This document shows positions 24,523 through 34,098 of a stretch of DNA of 64,000 nucleotides, one piece after another. Each line of letters begins with the position of its first letter. Within the stretch, counting starts at the first letter, position 1. A program made the position numbers and the translations under genes. This stretch comes from Microbacterium lacus (GTDB taxonomy: Bacteria > Actinomycetota > Actinomycetes > Actinomycetales > Microbacteriaceae). The notes below the pieces were generated by a model, which searched no databases, was not told the DNA's origin, and saw only the letters and a program-made list of their open reading frames with translations. Location of the stretch: assembly GCF_002812805.1 (NCBI RefSeq), contig NZ_NMUM01000040.1:1-64000 (forward strand), read 5' to 3'.

Positions 24523-25443
24523 ATGGCCCTCAATAACCCCGCGTTCAACAACCCGGCGTTCCAGGACCCCCGCGCCGTACAGACCTACCCGGGTGGATCG
24601 CAGGCAGCGAACCTCCGTGGTGCGTCCTCGACTGCTTCCGCCTCGCGCGCAGGCCTCGATGTCGGCGCCCAGGCGCAGATGGAGGGTGCGTACGCCGCCC
24701 CCGCCGCCGGAGCCCACCAGACCGACCGCATGACGGTCGAAGACACCGTCGTCAAGACCGTCGGTCTCTTCGCCATCCTTCTCGTGACCGCCGTCGTCGG
24801 CTGGGTGTGGACGCTCGGCGCCCTCTCCCCCGCCGAGTCGACCAGCCAGAACATCCTGCCGCTGGTCATCGGTGGCCTCGGCGGCTTCGTTCTTGCCATG
24901 GTGATCATCTTCACGTCGCGCAAGAAGGTCCGCCCCGCCCTGATCTTCGCGTACGCGGCCCTCGAGGGCCTCTTCATCGGCGGCATCTCGGCGATCTTCG
25001 AGTTCCAGTTCACGGGCATCGTCGTCCAGGCGACGCTCGCGACCCTCGCGGTCGTCGGTGTAACCCTCGCGCTGTTCGCGAGCGGCAAGATCCGCGCCTC
25101 GAAGAAGGCCACCAAGATCTTCCTGGTCGCGATGGTCGGCTACCTGGCCTTCTCGCTGCTGAACCTCGTCCTGATGTGGACGGGTGTCTCCGACAGCGCC
25201 TTCGGCCTCCGCAGCGAGCCGAGCCCGCTCTTCGGCATTCCCTGGGGTGTCCTGATCGGTGTGTTCGTGGTCATCCTCGCCGCGTACTCGCTCGTGCTCG
25301 ACTTCGACCAGATCCAGCAGGGTGTCCGCAACGGCGCCCCCCGCCAGCTCGCCTGGATGGGCGCGTTCGGCATCATGGTCACGGTCGTGTGGCTGTACGT
25401 CGAGATCCTGCGCATCATCGCGATCGCCCGCAGCAGCAACTAG
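24523..25443 (+). CDS. Bax-inhibitor-1/YccA-like integral membrane protein
   Basis: A 306-residue protein: a disordered N-terminus of about 75 residues starting with a near-duplicated NNPAF element, then seven transmembrane helices. The C-terminal helices (GVLIGVFVVILAAYSLVLDFDQIQQGVRNGAP) contain the conserved DFDxI aspartates of the BI-1/YccA family, which in Bacillus YetJ form a pH-sensitive calcium leak. A cytoplasmic-membrane role is expected; substrate not shown. I choose the ATG at 24523 (MALNNPAF); an in-frame GTG at 24511 lies only one base after GGAG and is less likely. A clear hairpin terminator follows. Confidence 0.88.
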   Translation: MALNNPAFNNPAFQDPRAVQTYPGGSQAANLRGASSTASASRAGLDVGAQAQMEGAYAAPAAGAHQTDRMTVEDTVVKTVGLFAILLVTAVVGWVWTLGALSPAESTSQNILPLVIGGLGGFVLAMVIIFTSRKKVRPALIFAYAALEGLFIGGISAIFEFQFTGIVVQATLATLAVVGVTLALFASGKIRASKKATKIFLVAMVGYLAFSLLNLVLMWTGVSDSAFGLRSEPSPLFGIPWGVLIGVFVVILAAYSLVLDFDQIQQGVRNGAPRQLAWMGAFGIMVTVVWLYVEILRIIAIARSSN

Positions 25444-25455
25444 CACCGCTTTCCT

Positions 25456-25492
25456 GAAGGGGGTCGTCCGGTTCTCGGGCGGCCCCCTTTTC
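25456..25492 (+). terminator. Rho-independent-type terminator after the Bax-inhibitor-like gene
   Basis: AAGGGGGTCGTCC pairs with GGGCGGCCCCCTT around a short loop and is followed by TTTT, the most conventional intrinsic terminator in the window. Confidence 0.75.
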
Positions 25493-25564
25493 GCTGCCGT
25501 CGGGCTCGCACGATTTCGTGCGGGGTCGGCACGAGCGGGTCTGGCCCGCGGCATCCGTCCCGCC

Positions 25565-25570
25565 TAGCCT
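25565..25570 (+). promoter_or_regulatory. -10 box for the LigD-type polymerase gene
   Basis: TAGCCT, 6 nt before the ATG at 25577; it favours that ATG over the GTG at 25574. Confidence 0.45.
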
Positions 25571-25576
25571 GAGGTG

Positions 25577-26809
25577 ATGGCTTCTTCCGCTCCCGCCGAG
25601 ATCCTCGATATCGACGGCCACGAGGTGCGCGTCAGCAATCCGAGCAAGGTCGTCTTCCCCGAGCCGGGGCTCACCAAGCTCGACATCGTCCGGTATTACC
25701 TGGCGGTCGCAGACGGGGCGCTGCGAGGGGCCGGCGGTCGCCCGATGGTCCTCAAGCGCTTCGTGAAGGGCATCGGCGCCGAGGCGTTCTTCCAGAAGCG
25801 GGTACCCGAGAATCACCCCGACTTCATCGACACCGCGACGCTGCGGTACGCGTCGGGGACCTCGGCCGAAGAGGCCGTCGTGCGGGATGCGGCGGGCCTC
25901 GCCTGGATCGCGAACCTCGGATGCCTCGACCTCAACCCGCATCCGGTGCGCGCCGAAGATCTCGAGCACCCCGACGAGCTGCGCATCGACCTCGACCCGA
26001 TGCCGGGCGTGGCGTGGGAGCAGATCGTCGACGTCGCGATGATCGCGGGCGAGGTGCTGGCCGACCACGGGCTCGTCGGATGGCCGAAGACCTCCGGTTC
26101 GCGCGGGCTGCACATCCTGGTCAGGATCGAGCCGCGCTGGACGTTCCGCGAGCTGCGCGCCGCGGCCGAGGCGCTGGCCCGCGAGGTCGAGGCGCGTGCG
26201 CCCGGACTCGCGACCGCCCGGTGGTGGAAGGAGGAGCGCGGCGAGAGCGTCTTCGTTGACTTCAACCAGAACGCAAAGGACCGAACCGTGGCATCCGCGT
26301 ACTCGATCCGTCCCCTGCCGGATGCGCGCGTGTCGACTCCCCTCGGCTGGGACGAGCTGCGGACGCGCCGACCCGAAGAGTTCACCGTCGCGACCGTCGT
26401 GCCGCGGTTTCGGGACATCGGCGACCCGCACGCGGGCATCAACGACACGGCCGGGTCGCTTGACGGGTTGCTCGCGCTGTCGGAGAGCCTCGGGCCCGCC
26501 GAAAAGCCGCCGCGTGCGGGCGACGGATCGGGGCGCCGGGTATCGACGATGCCGCTCATCGAGGTCGCGCGAACCAAGACGAAGCCCGAGGCGCTGGAGG
26601 CACTCGAGCGGTGGCGGGCGGAGCATCCCGCGGCGGCTGCGGCGCTGCATCCCGCGGACGAACTCATCGACGGCATGCGCGGCAGCTCGTCGCTCTGGTA
26701 CCGCGTGCGCGTCAATCTGCAGCACGTGCCCGAAGAGGAGCGTCCCGAGCAGGGGCCCCTATTGGGCGACTACGACCCGTGGGCCGGTCGCGCCTTCCCC
26801 GGCCGCTGA
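25577..26809 (+). CDS. Standalone LigD-type DNA polymerase/primase (PrimPol) domain protein
   Basis: A 410-residue archaeo-eukaryotic-primase-like polymerase of the kind that forms the POL domain of LigD. Motifs: VSNPSKVVFPEPGLTKLD at the N-terminus, the metal-binding DELRIDLDPMPG (DxD), TSGSRGLHILVRI and VFVDFNQNAKDRTVASAYS. In NHEJ this domain adds ribonucleotides to broken ends. Here ligase and 3'-phosphoesterase domains are absent and no ku gene is adjacent, so it could act with a separate ligase or independently. About 100 residues longer at the C-terminus than the minimal domain. It is convergent with guaA, with stops 2 bp apart. Confidence 0.9.
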   Translation: MASSAPAEILDIDGHEVRVSNPSKVVFPEPGLTKLDIVRYYLAVADGALRGAGGRPMVLKRFVKGIGAEAFFQKRVPENHPDFIDTATLRYASGTSAEEAVVRDAAGLAWIANLGCLDLNPHPVRAEDLEHPDELRIDLDPMPGVAWEQIVDVAMIAGEVLADHGLVGWPKTSGSRGLHILVRIEPRWTFRELRAAAEALAREVEARAPGLATARWWKEERGESVFVDFNQNAKDRTVASAYSIRPLPDARVSTPLGWDELRTRRPEEFTVATVVPRFRDIGDPHAGINDTAGSLDGLLALSESLGPAEKPPRAGDGSGRRVSTMPLIEVARTKTKPEALEALERWRAEHPAAAAALHPADELIDGMRGSSSLWYRVRVNLQHVPEEERPEQGPLLGDYDPWAGRAFPGR

Positions 26810-28391
<1,582 letters not shown>

Positions 28392-28395
<4 letters not shown>

Positions 28396-28925
28396 CGCGG
28401 GCCTTCCGACGCGGGTGCGGATGCAGGGGTGGGTGTGGAGGATGCTTCGGATGCCTCGCGCTCGGCGAGGTACGTGCGCACCTCACGCGCGACGCGTGCC
28501 TCCATGAAGAACGACAGCAGCGGCACGATGCCGCCGAGGGCCAGCACGATGAAGCGCAGGAACGGCCAGCGCATCAGGCTCCAGATGCGGAAGCACGCGA
28601 AGAGGTAGACGACGTAGAACCAGCCGTGCGCCACGAGGATCGCGAGCGAGACGTTGATGCCGTCGCCCGTCGAGACCATTTCGCAGGCACTGCCGGGGAA
28701 GAAGAGCGAGTACCACTCGCAGTCGACGCCGGCGATGACGGTCGCGAACCAGAGGAAGCCGCCGGAGCCGCCGAGAAAGAGTTCGAGGTGGATCGGGGTG
28801 TACTTCAGGATCATCTCGGCCACGAGCAGCAGCAGCCCGACGCCGGTGATGATCGAGGCGACCTGGTAGAACTTCAGAGCCCCTCGGATCGCCGGAAACG
28901 AGGCGAGTTTGGGGGCACGTGGCAT
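28392..28925 (-). CDS. DUF3817-family membrane protein
   Basis: A 177-residue protein with three transmembrane helices (about 18-42, 95-115, 120-145) in the arrangement of DUF3817, a family often next to guaA in Actinobacteria. A loop holds two cysteines ([16 protein letters not shown]) that might pair outside the membrane. The C-terminal 35 residues are a hydrophilic Ala/Ser/Pro/Glu tail. Function unknown. TAGACT lies 6 nt before the ATG, so this starts a leaderless two-gene transcript with guaA. Confidence 0.82.
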
Positions 28926-28931
28926 GGGCCC

Positions 28932-28937
28932 AGTCTA
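28932..28937 (-). promoter_or_regulatory. -10 box for the DUF3817-guaA transcript
   Basis: TAGACT on the minus strand, 6 nt before the ATG at 28925. Confidence 0.5.
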
Positions 28938-29002
28938 CCGGCGGTGGGCGGTCACGCGTTTCGCGCGGATCCCGGGTTCGGTGCGCTCCGGAGCCGGATG
29001 GC

Positions 29003-29890
29003 TCAGGATGCCTCGGCGCGGGCGTCTTCCAGATCTTCGAGTTCCTTCTCCCACGCGTCGCGCGCGAGGCGGTACCAGAGGTAGAACGCGAATCCCGCGA
29101 ACACGGCCCACTCGGCGGCGTAGAAGATGTTGAGCCAGTTGACCGTCGAGGCCTCGTCGGGCGCCCGGGATGAGATCGGCACGAGCCCAGCGTCTTCGGC
29201 TGTGCCGCCCGGCTCGAGCATCGCGAGGTACGGGCGGTAGACGAGCAGGCGGTCGACATCGTGCCACTCGCTCAGCAGTGCGGCGGGCGACATCCGCGTC
29301 ATCTCGCGGGGGTCCGCACCGCGAGGCGGCAGCTGCGGTCCCTCGTCGGAGATGACACGTCCGGTCACCTGCGTGGCGACACCCGCCGCCGTGGTCGCCG
29401 CGACCTCAGACAGCTCGGATGCCGCGGCCTCCGCCCGCTCGAGAGTGGGAGCCCACCCGATCGCGACGGCGATCGACGTGGGGTTGAGCGTGCCCTCGAT
29501 GCGCAGCTGCCCGGTGACCCAGTAGCCCTGGACGCCGTCGTTGAAGCGCGACGTCACGACCAGGAAATCTTCGGGCACCCAGGTTCCGGTGGTCGTGACC
29601 TGCTGACCGACGAGGGGCTCTTCGAGGTACGCCCCGGGCTCGACGACCTCATCGAGCGGACGGACCTCCTCCGTCGCGCCGACGGCGGGTGGGTCGGTGT
29701 CGATCGCTCGTTCGAGTTGCCACTGACCGAGCCACGCGAACGCCCCGGCGACGAGCAGGCACAGCCCGAGCATCGCGAGCCACTGCGGACGCAGCAAGAC
29801 CTCGCGCAGCGTCGGCGGAAAGACCTCGGGCGCGTCGGGGGCCGGACCCAAGGGACCGGGCTCCGCGCTCACGCCGCTCACCCCACTCAT
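29003..29890 (-). CDS. SURF1-family cytochrome oxidase assembly protein
   Basis: A 295-residue membrane protein with one helix near the N-terminus (WLAMLGLCLLVAGAFAWLGQWQ) and one near the C-terminus (about 255-275), enclosing an extracytoplasmic domain; the motif LGQWQLERA and the late VNWLNIFYAAEWAVF match SURF1. SURF1 proteins help assemble heme a into aa3-type cytochrome c oxidase. The C-terminus continues as a short acidic helix (EKELEDLEDARAEAS). It overlaps guaB3 by 4 nt, so it is cotranscribed with it. Confidence 0.88.
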   Translation of the reverse strand: MSGVSGVSAEPGPLGPAPDAPEVFPPTLREVLLRPQWLAMLGLCLLVAGAFAWLGQWQLERAIDTDPPAVGATEEVRPLDEVVEPGAYLEEPLVGQQVTTTGTWVPEDFLVVTSRFNDGVQGYWVTGQLRIEGTLNPTSIAVAIGWAPTLERAEAAASELSEVAATTAAGVATQVTGRVISDEGPQLPPRGADPREMTRMSPAALLSEWHDVDRLLVYRPYLAMLEPGGTAEDAGLVPISSRAPDEASTVNWLNIFYAAEWAVFAGFAFYLWYRLARDAWEKELEDLEDARAEAS

Positions 29891-31011
29891 CCGGCGGAGT
29901 AGGGCGCGACCACGACCTCCACGCGCTGGAATTCCTTGAGGTCCGAGTATCCCGTGGTCGCCATGGATTTGCGGAGGGCGCCGATCAGGTTCGCGGTGCC
30001 ATCGGCGACGGGCGCGGGACCGTACAAGATGCCCTCGAGAGATGCGACCTGGTCGACGCGGACTCGGTGGCCGCGGGGCAGCTTGGGGTGATGCGCTTCG
30101 GGTCCCCAGTGAAAGCCCTGGCCCGGCGCATCCGTCGCCCGTGCGAGCGCGACGCCGAGCATGACGGCGTCCGCACCCATCGCGAGGGCCTTGACGATGT
30201 CACCCGAGGTTCCGACTCCCCCGTCGGCGATGACGTGCACGTAGCGCCCACCCGACTCGTCGAGGTAGTCGCGGCGCGCGCCCGTGACGTCGGCGACCGC
30301 GGTCGCCATGGGGGCGTGGATGCCGAGGGTCACACGCGTCGTGGACGCAGCACCCCCGCCGAACCCGACGAGAACTCCGGCGGCACCGGTGCGCATCAGA
30401 TGCAGGGCGGCCGTGTAGGTCGCGGCGCCTCCGACGATCACGGGGACGTCGAGGTCGTAGATGAACTTCTTGAGGTTGAGGGGAGCCGAGACGCTCGAGA
30501 CGTGCTCAGCCGAGACGGTCGTGCCCCGGATGACGAAGATGTCGACACCGGCTGCGACGACGGTCTCGTACAGCTCCTGCGTGCGCTGGGGCGTGAGGGC
30601 GCCGGCCACCGTGACGCCGGCCGCGCGAATCTCGGCGAGACGAGCGGTGACGAGCTCGGGCTTGATGGGCTCGGAGTACAGCTCCTGCATCCGGAGCGTG
30701 GCGTCGCCGTCCTCACGACCGGCGATCTCGGCGAGCAGTGGCTCGGGATCTTCGTAGCGCGTCCACAGCCCCTCGAGGTCGAGGACGCCGAGGCCGCCGA
30801 GCTGCCCGAGCATGATGGCGGTCTGCGGGCTGACGACCGAGTCCATCGGGGCGCCCAGCACCGGGATGTCGAACTGGAAGGCGTCGATCGACCAGGCGGT
30901 CGAGACGTCCTCGGGGTTGCGCGTGCGCCGCGAGGGCACCACCGCGATGTCGTCGAAGGTGTACGCGCGTCGCGCTCGCTTTGCGCGCCCCAGTTCGATC
31001 TCCATGCTCAC
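29887..31011 (-). CDS. guaB3: GuaB3-type IMP dehydrogenase-related protein
   Basis: A 374-residue TIM-barrel protein of the IMPDH/GMP-reductase superfamily without the CBS domains of true IMPDH. The loop that holds the catalytic Cys in IMPDH reads GFGGGAASTTRVTLG here, and the whole protein contains no cysteine, so ordinary IMPDH or GMPR chemistry is not expected unless another residue substitutes. Actinobacterial GuaB3 proteins in general diverge in this way. The C-terminus LIGALRKSMATTGYSDLKEFQ is typical. The GTG at 31011 is 6 nt after TAGGCT; an in-frame ATG follows at 31005. It is cotranscribed with SURF1. Confidence 0.9.
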   Translation of the reverse strand: MSMEIELGRAKRARRAYTFDDIAVVPSRRTRNPEDVSTAWSIDAFQFDIPVLGAPMDSVVSPQTAIMLGQLGGLGVLDLEGLWTRYEDPEPLLAEIAGREDGDATLRMQELYSEPIKPELVTARLAEIRAAGVTVAGALTPQRTQELYETVVAAGVDIFVIRGTTVSAEHVSSVSAPLNLKKFIYDLDVPVIVGGAATYTAALHLMRTGAAGVLVGFGGGAASTTRVTLGIHAPMATAVADVTGARRDYLDESGGRYVHVIADGGVGTSGDIVKALAMGADAVMLGVALARATDAPGQGFHWGPEAHHPKLPRGHRVRVDQVASLEGILYGPAPVADGTANLIGALRKSMATTGYSDLKEFQRVEVVVAPYSAG

Positions 31012-31017
31012 CCACCC

Positions 31018-31023
31018 AGCCTA
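31018..31023 (-). promoter_or_regulatory. -10 box for the guaB3-SURF1 transcript
   Basis: TAGGCT on the minus strand, 6 nt before the GTG at 31011. Confidence 0.5.
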
Positions 31024-31135
31024 CCGGCTGGCCCCGACACCGCCCCCGGTCGGGATGCCGCGCGTCGACCCGTCACGAACTGCTCGATCTGCTACGGATA
31101 TGGAGCGGTTCGTGACAGCTCGATCCGCAGGCCGA

Positions 31136-31414
31136 TCAGGCGACGGAATAACGCCCGGATGCCACAGCTCGGGCCCGAGCCTTGGCCGCCTCTTCTTCGC
31201 GGTTCTTCGGCGGGGTCACGGCGACCAGGTCTTCGAGCAGGTGCCCCGTGATGTGGGCGATGTCGTGCACGGCGCGATCGAAGGCCTCCTGATTGGCCTT
31301 CGATGGCTTCGTCGTGCCCGCGACCTTGCGGACGTACTGGAGCGCCGCCGCATGAACTTCGTCGTCGGATGCAGCGGGCTCGAAATTGTGGAGGGTTCGG
31401 ATGTTCCGGCACAT
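31136..31414 (-). CDS. DUF2277-family small protein
   Basis: A 92-residue soluble protein that starts MCRNIRTLHNFEP, the invariant beginning of DUF2277, and continues with ALQYVRKVAGTTKPSKANQ. No function is known. The ATG at 31414 is chosen on this family start and on TACCTT 7 nt upstream. Its C-terminus is slightly extended and basic compared with the family core. Confidence 0.85.
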   Translation of the reverse strand: MCRNIRTLHNFEPAASDDEVHAAALQYVRKVAGTTKPSKANQEAFDRAVHDIAHITGHLLEDLVAVTPPKNREEEAAKARARAVASGRYSVA

Positions 31415-31421
31415 GCCTACG

Positions 31422-31427
31422 AAGGTA
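31422..31427 (-). promoter_or_regulatory. -10 box for the DUF2277 gene
   Basis: TACCTT on the minus strand, 7 nt before the ATG at 31414. Confidence 0.35.
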
Positions 31428-31458
31428 CGCCGACTCGCGGCATCCGTCACGGGGTCGT

Positions 31459-32082
31459 TCAGTCGCCCTTACCGCGGAACAAGCGGGTTCCGAGCCGATC
31501 GAGGAAGAACAACAGGAAAGCCAGCGAACCGATGAACGGTGCGAGAAGGACGACGAGGGCGCAGATGACGAGTGCGCTGAGCGCGCCGCGACCGTACGCC
31601 TTCGCGTCGGCATCCGAGAGGTCGGGGAGCATGGTGGACCGGTTGCGCACCGCCCACATCCACTGCAGGTAGCTGGTCAGGATCGCGAAGAAGAACGCCA
31701 CCGGCATGAGCAGTCGCCCGGCCAGCCAGCTCGAGTACTCCGTGGTCAGGCTCGTGGCGAAAGGCACGAGGACGATGAAGAGCAGGCGCACGTTGTTGAG
31801 CCAGATGATCGTGGAATCGACGCGCGCGATGTGCTCGAACTGCTGGACGTTCGTCATCCAAAGCAGGCACAGCAGCAGGAAGCTCAGGGCGAAATTGAGG
31901 AACAGCTCGCCCATGCCGCCGAGCGCGGACCACATGTCGGCGTCCGAACGGATGGGACCGAAAGCATACGTCGTCAGGTCGAGCACCAGCAGCGTCGCCG
32001 CGATCGCGAACACCCCGTCGGTGAACGCCTCGAGCCGGCTCGTGCCCTGGGTCGCCGCGGGATGCCGTCGTGTCCGGATCAT
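31459..32082 (-). CDS. TMEM175/DUF1211-family potassium-channel-like protein
   Basis: A 207-residue protein with about six transmembrane helices. The first helix carries the family signature RLEAFTDGVFAIAATLLVLDL (compare RxxxFSD), where Leu/Ile side chains form the pore constriction in bacterial TMEM175 channels. Members are tetrameric potassium channels. Length is normal. TACGCT lies 6 nt before the ATG, consistent with a single leaderless transcript. Confidence 0.88.
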   Translation of the reverse strand: MIRTRRHPAATQGTSRLEAFTDGVFAIAATLLVLDLTTYAFGPIRSDADMWSALGGMGELFLNFALSFLLLCLLWMTNVQQFEHIARVDSTIIWLNNVRLLFIVLVPFATSLTTEYSSWLAGRLLMPVAFFFAILTSYLQWMWAVRNRSTMLPDLSDADAKAYGRGALSALVICALVVLLAPFIGSLAFLLFFLDRLGTRLFRGKGD

Positions 32083-32088
32083 GCCGCC

Positions 32089-32094
32089 AGCGTA
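32089..32094 (-). promoter_or_regulatory. -10 box for the TMEM175-like gene
   Basis: TACGCT on the minus strand, 6 nt before the ATG at 32082. Confidence 0.45.
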
Positions 32095-32157
32095 GCGACG
32101 AAAGGGCGGTGCGTGAGGTTCACGCCGGCCGCGAGAAGGCGGCCGTCGCCGGCGCGA

Positions 32158-32796
32158 TCACGCGGCGCCGACGCCCCCCGCGGCGACGGCGTCGGCGGCG
32201 CGCTGGTTCGCGATCGCCTCGGCGTCCTCGGCTTCGGGCTGGGCGGGCTCCCCCAGGCTCATCATCAGGCGATTCGCCCATGCGAAGAACGCGGTCGCCT
32301 CGACGACGTCCTGGATATCGGCGCGCGAGAGACCCACCTCGACCAGGGCGCGGACGTGGTGCGCACCGAAACGCGGCGGAGATGCCGTGAGCGCGGCCGC
32401 CGCGTCGACGATCGCCCGCCACCGCGGATCGTCGAAATCGGCGTCGACGCCCTGCTCGAGCAAGCGCTCGACCGCGTCGGGCTGCCCGGTGAAGGTCACG
32501 GTGAAGCGCGAGTGGACACTGGTGCACAACTCGCAGCCGTTCAGGCGCGAGGCCACGGTGGCCGCGAGTTCGCGCTCGCCACGTGGGATCCCCGGTCGAG
32601 CGAGGAAGATCGCCCGATCGAGTGCCGTGCGCGTCGAGAGCCCCTCGGGATGCCACGCCAGCAGCCGGAAGTACGGCGAGTCCGGCCAGACACTCGTTTC
32701 ATAGGCGTTGATCTGCTCTGCGGATCCCGTTTCGGGCCCGACCGGTTCGATCCACGCGTGCCAGGCGCGCTCGGCGGTCGTGAATCGGGTGCTCAC
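32158..32796 (-). CDS. AhpD/CMD-domain peroxidase-like protein (Avi_7169-type)
   Basis: A 212-residue all-helical protein of the carboxymuconolactone decarboxylase/AhpD superfamily. The redox centre is complete: NGCELCTSVHSRF gives the CxxC pair and the downstream His, and RELAATVASRLN supplies the acidic residue. It should be a thiol peroxidase or disulfide reductase. Pairs of long CMD proteins like this (Avi_7169/Avi_7170 families) occur with transporters and FMN oxidoreductases in other bacteria. Its start overlaps the stop of the second CMD gene by 4 nt, and it is the last gene of the ABC operon. The C-terminal 30 residues are Ala/Glu-rich. Confidence 0.82.
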   Translation of the reverse strand: MSTRFTTAERAWHAWIEPVGPETGSAEQINAYETSVWPDSPYFRLLAWHPEGLSTRTALDRAIFLARPGIPRGERELAATVASRLNGCELCTSVHSRFTVTFTGQPDAVERLLEQGVDADFDDPRWRAIVDAAAALTASPPRFGAHHVRALVEVGLSRADIQDVVEATAFFAWANRLMMSLGEPAQPEAEDAEAIANQRAADAVAAGGVGAA

Positions 32797-33308
32797 GGGT
32801 TGACCCCCTCGTCCGCCCCGTCGAAGGCATCGTCGAGGACCCGCAGGGCATGGACCACCCGGGTCTGGTAGGTCACGAGACCGACGATCTGGCCCATGAC
32901 CACGATCTCGGCCGCACTCCAGCCGGCTGCACGCAGACCGTTCAGGTCGTCGGCCGTCGCGGCGGCGGGCCGCGCGACGAGCAGGTCGACGTATCGCAGC
33001 GCCGCACGCAGGGCACGACCGGCGCGCGCGGCGGCCTCGCCGTCCGGTCCTTCCTGGACGAGAGCGGATGCCTCGGGCACGTCGGCACCGTCGAGATAGA
33101 ACTCGGTCGCCGCGGCGTCGCCGTCGACCCAGGCCGCCCGCGCCGCCACGAGATGGCGGAGGCCGCGGCCGACTCCCGGCACCGGGTCTTCGGCGGGGAC
33201 GCTCAGGAGGGCCTCGTAGGCGGCCTGTGCCGCCGCCCGCACCGCGGGCCGGTGATCGCGCGGTGCGTCGCTGCCGACCTCGGCGATCGTCAGGATGACA
33301 TCACTCAT
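32793..33308 (-). CDS. CMD-domain protein without redox cysteines (Avi_7170-type)
   Basis: A 171-residue helical protein, partner of the next AhpD-like gene. The core AGWSAAEIVVMGQIVGLVTYQTRVVHALRV fits a CMD fold, but there is no cysteine in the protein, so it cannot work by the AhpD mechanism on its own; it may be a structural or substrate-binding partner. The ATG at 33308 has AAAGGAAG upstream and overlaps the ABC ATPase stop by 8 nt, so it belongs to the importer operon. A longer frame to 33347 is rejected for lack of a ribosome site. Confidence 0.78.
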   Translation of the reverse strand: MSDVILTIAEVGSDAPRDHRPAVRAAAQAAYEALLSVPAEDPVPGVGRGLRHLVAARAAWVDGDAAATEFYLDGADVPEASALVQEGPDGEAAARAGRALRAALRYVDLLVARPAAATADDLNGLRAAGWSAAEIVVMGQIVGLVTYQTRVVHALRVLDDAFDGADEGVNP

Positions 33309-34098
33309 GGCTTCCTTTCGCGCGGTCGTCGGGCGCCGCATCCGCAATCCCCTCGGGCTCGACCTCGCCCGCGTCGGTCGTGACCGTCCGGCCGAGGTAC
33401 GCCTCGCGCACGCTCGGGTTCGTGAGCAGTTCCGCCGCGGTCCCCTCGACCGCGATGCTGCCCGTTCGCAGCACGTAGCCGCGATCCGCGATGCTCAGCG
33501 CGAGCTCGGCATTCTGCTCGACCATGAAGACGCTGACCCCGAGCTCGCTGTTGATCGTCGAGATGCGCTCGAGGACCCGTTCCACCACGACCGGGGCCAG
33601 GCCCATGGTCGGTTCATCCATGCAGATCAGGCGCGGTCGGCTCATCAGCGCCCGCCCGAACGCGAGCATCTGCTGTTCGCCACCCGACATGGTGCCCGCG
33701 CGTTGACCGCGACGCTCTGCCAGCCTCGGGAAGAAATCGTAGATCTCGTCGAGCGTCCGGCGGACGAAACGATCGCGGCGCACGTAGGCGCCCGCCAGCA
33801 GATTGTCCTCGACCGTCATGTCGCCGAACACGCGCCGCGCCTCGGGGACCGAGGCGATGCCCGCCGCGATCCGGCGGGGTGTGCTCCACCGCGTGATGTC
33901 CTGACCGTCGTAGAGCACGCGACCGCGCACCGGGCGGACGAGCCCCAGCACGGTCTTCATCGTCGTGGACTTGCCCGAGGCATTGCCGCCGAGCAGCGAG
34001 ACGATGCCGCCCTCGGCGACACGGAGAGTCACGTCCACGAGCGCGGGGCTCGGGCCGTAGTCGACGCTGACGTCGTCCAGAACGAGCAGATCGCTCAT
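33301..34098 (-). CDS. Branched-chain-amino-acid-type ABC importer, ATPase (LivF-like), system 1
   Basis: A 265-residue ABC ATPase with Walker A GGNASGKS (about 37-44), signature MSGGEQQMLAFGRAL, Walker B LICMDEPTMGLAP and switch His replaced in the typical LivF way (VFMVEQNAE). LivF-type subunits pair with LivG and drive import through a two-permease channel. The tail of about 25 residues is acidic. It overlaps the LivG gene by 4 nt. Substrate unknown; its neighbours suggest a compound processed by redox enzymes rather than a plain amino acid. Confidence 0.93.
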   Translation of the reverse strand: MSDLLVLDDVSVDYGPSPALVDVTLRVAEGGIVSLLGGNASGKSTTMKTVLGLVRPVRGRVLYDGQDITRWSTPRRIAAGIASVPEARRVFGDMTVEDNLLAGAYVRRDRFVRRTLDEIYDFFPRLAERRGQRAGTMSGGEQQMLAFGRALMSRPRLICMDEPTMGLAPVVVERVLERISTINSELGVSVFMVEQNAELALSIADRGYVLRTGSIAVEGTAAELLTNPSVREAYLGRTVTTDAGEVEPEGIADAAPDDRAKGSHE

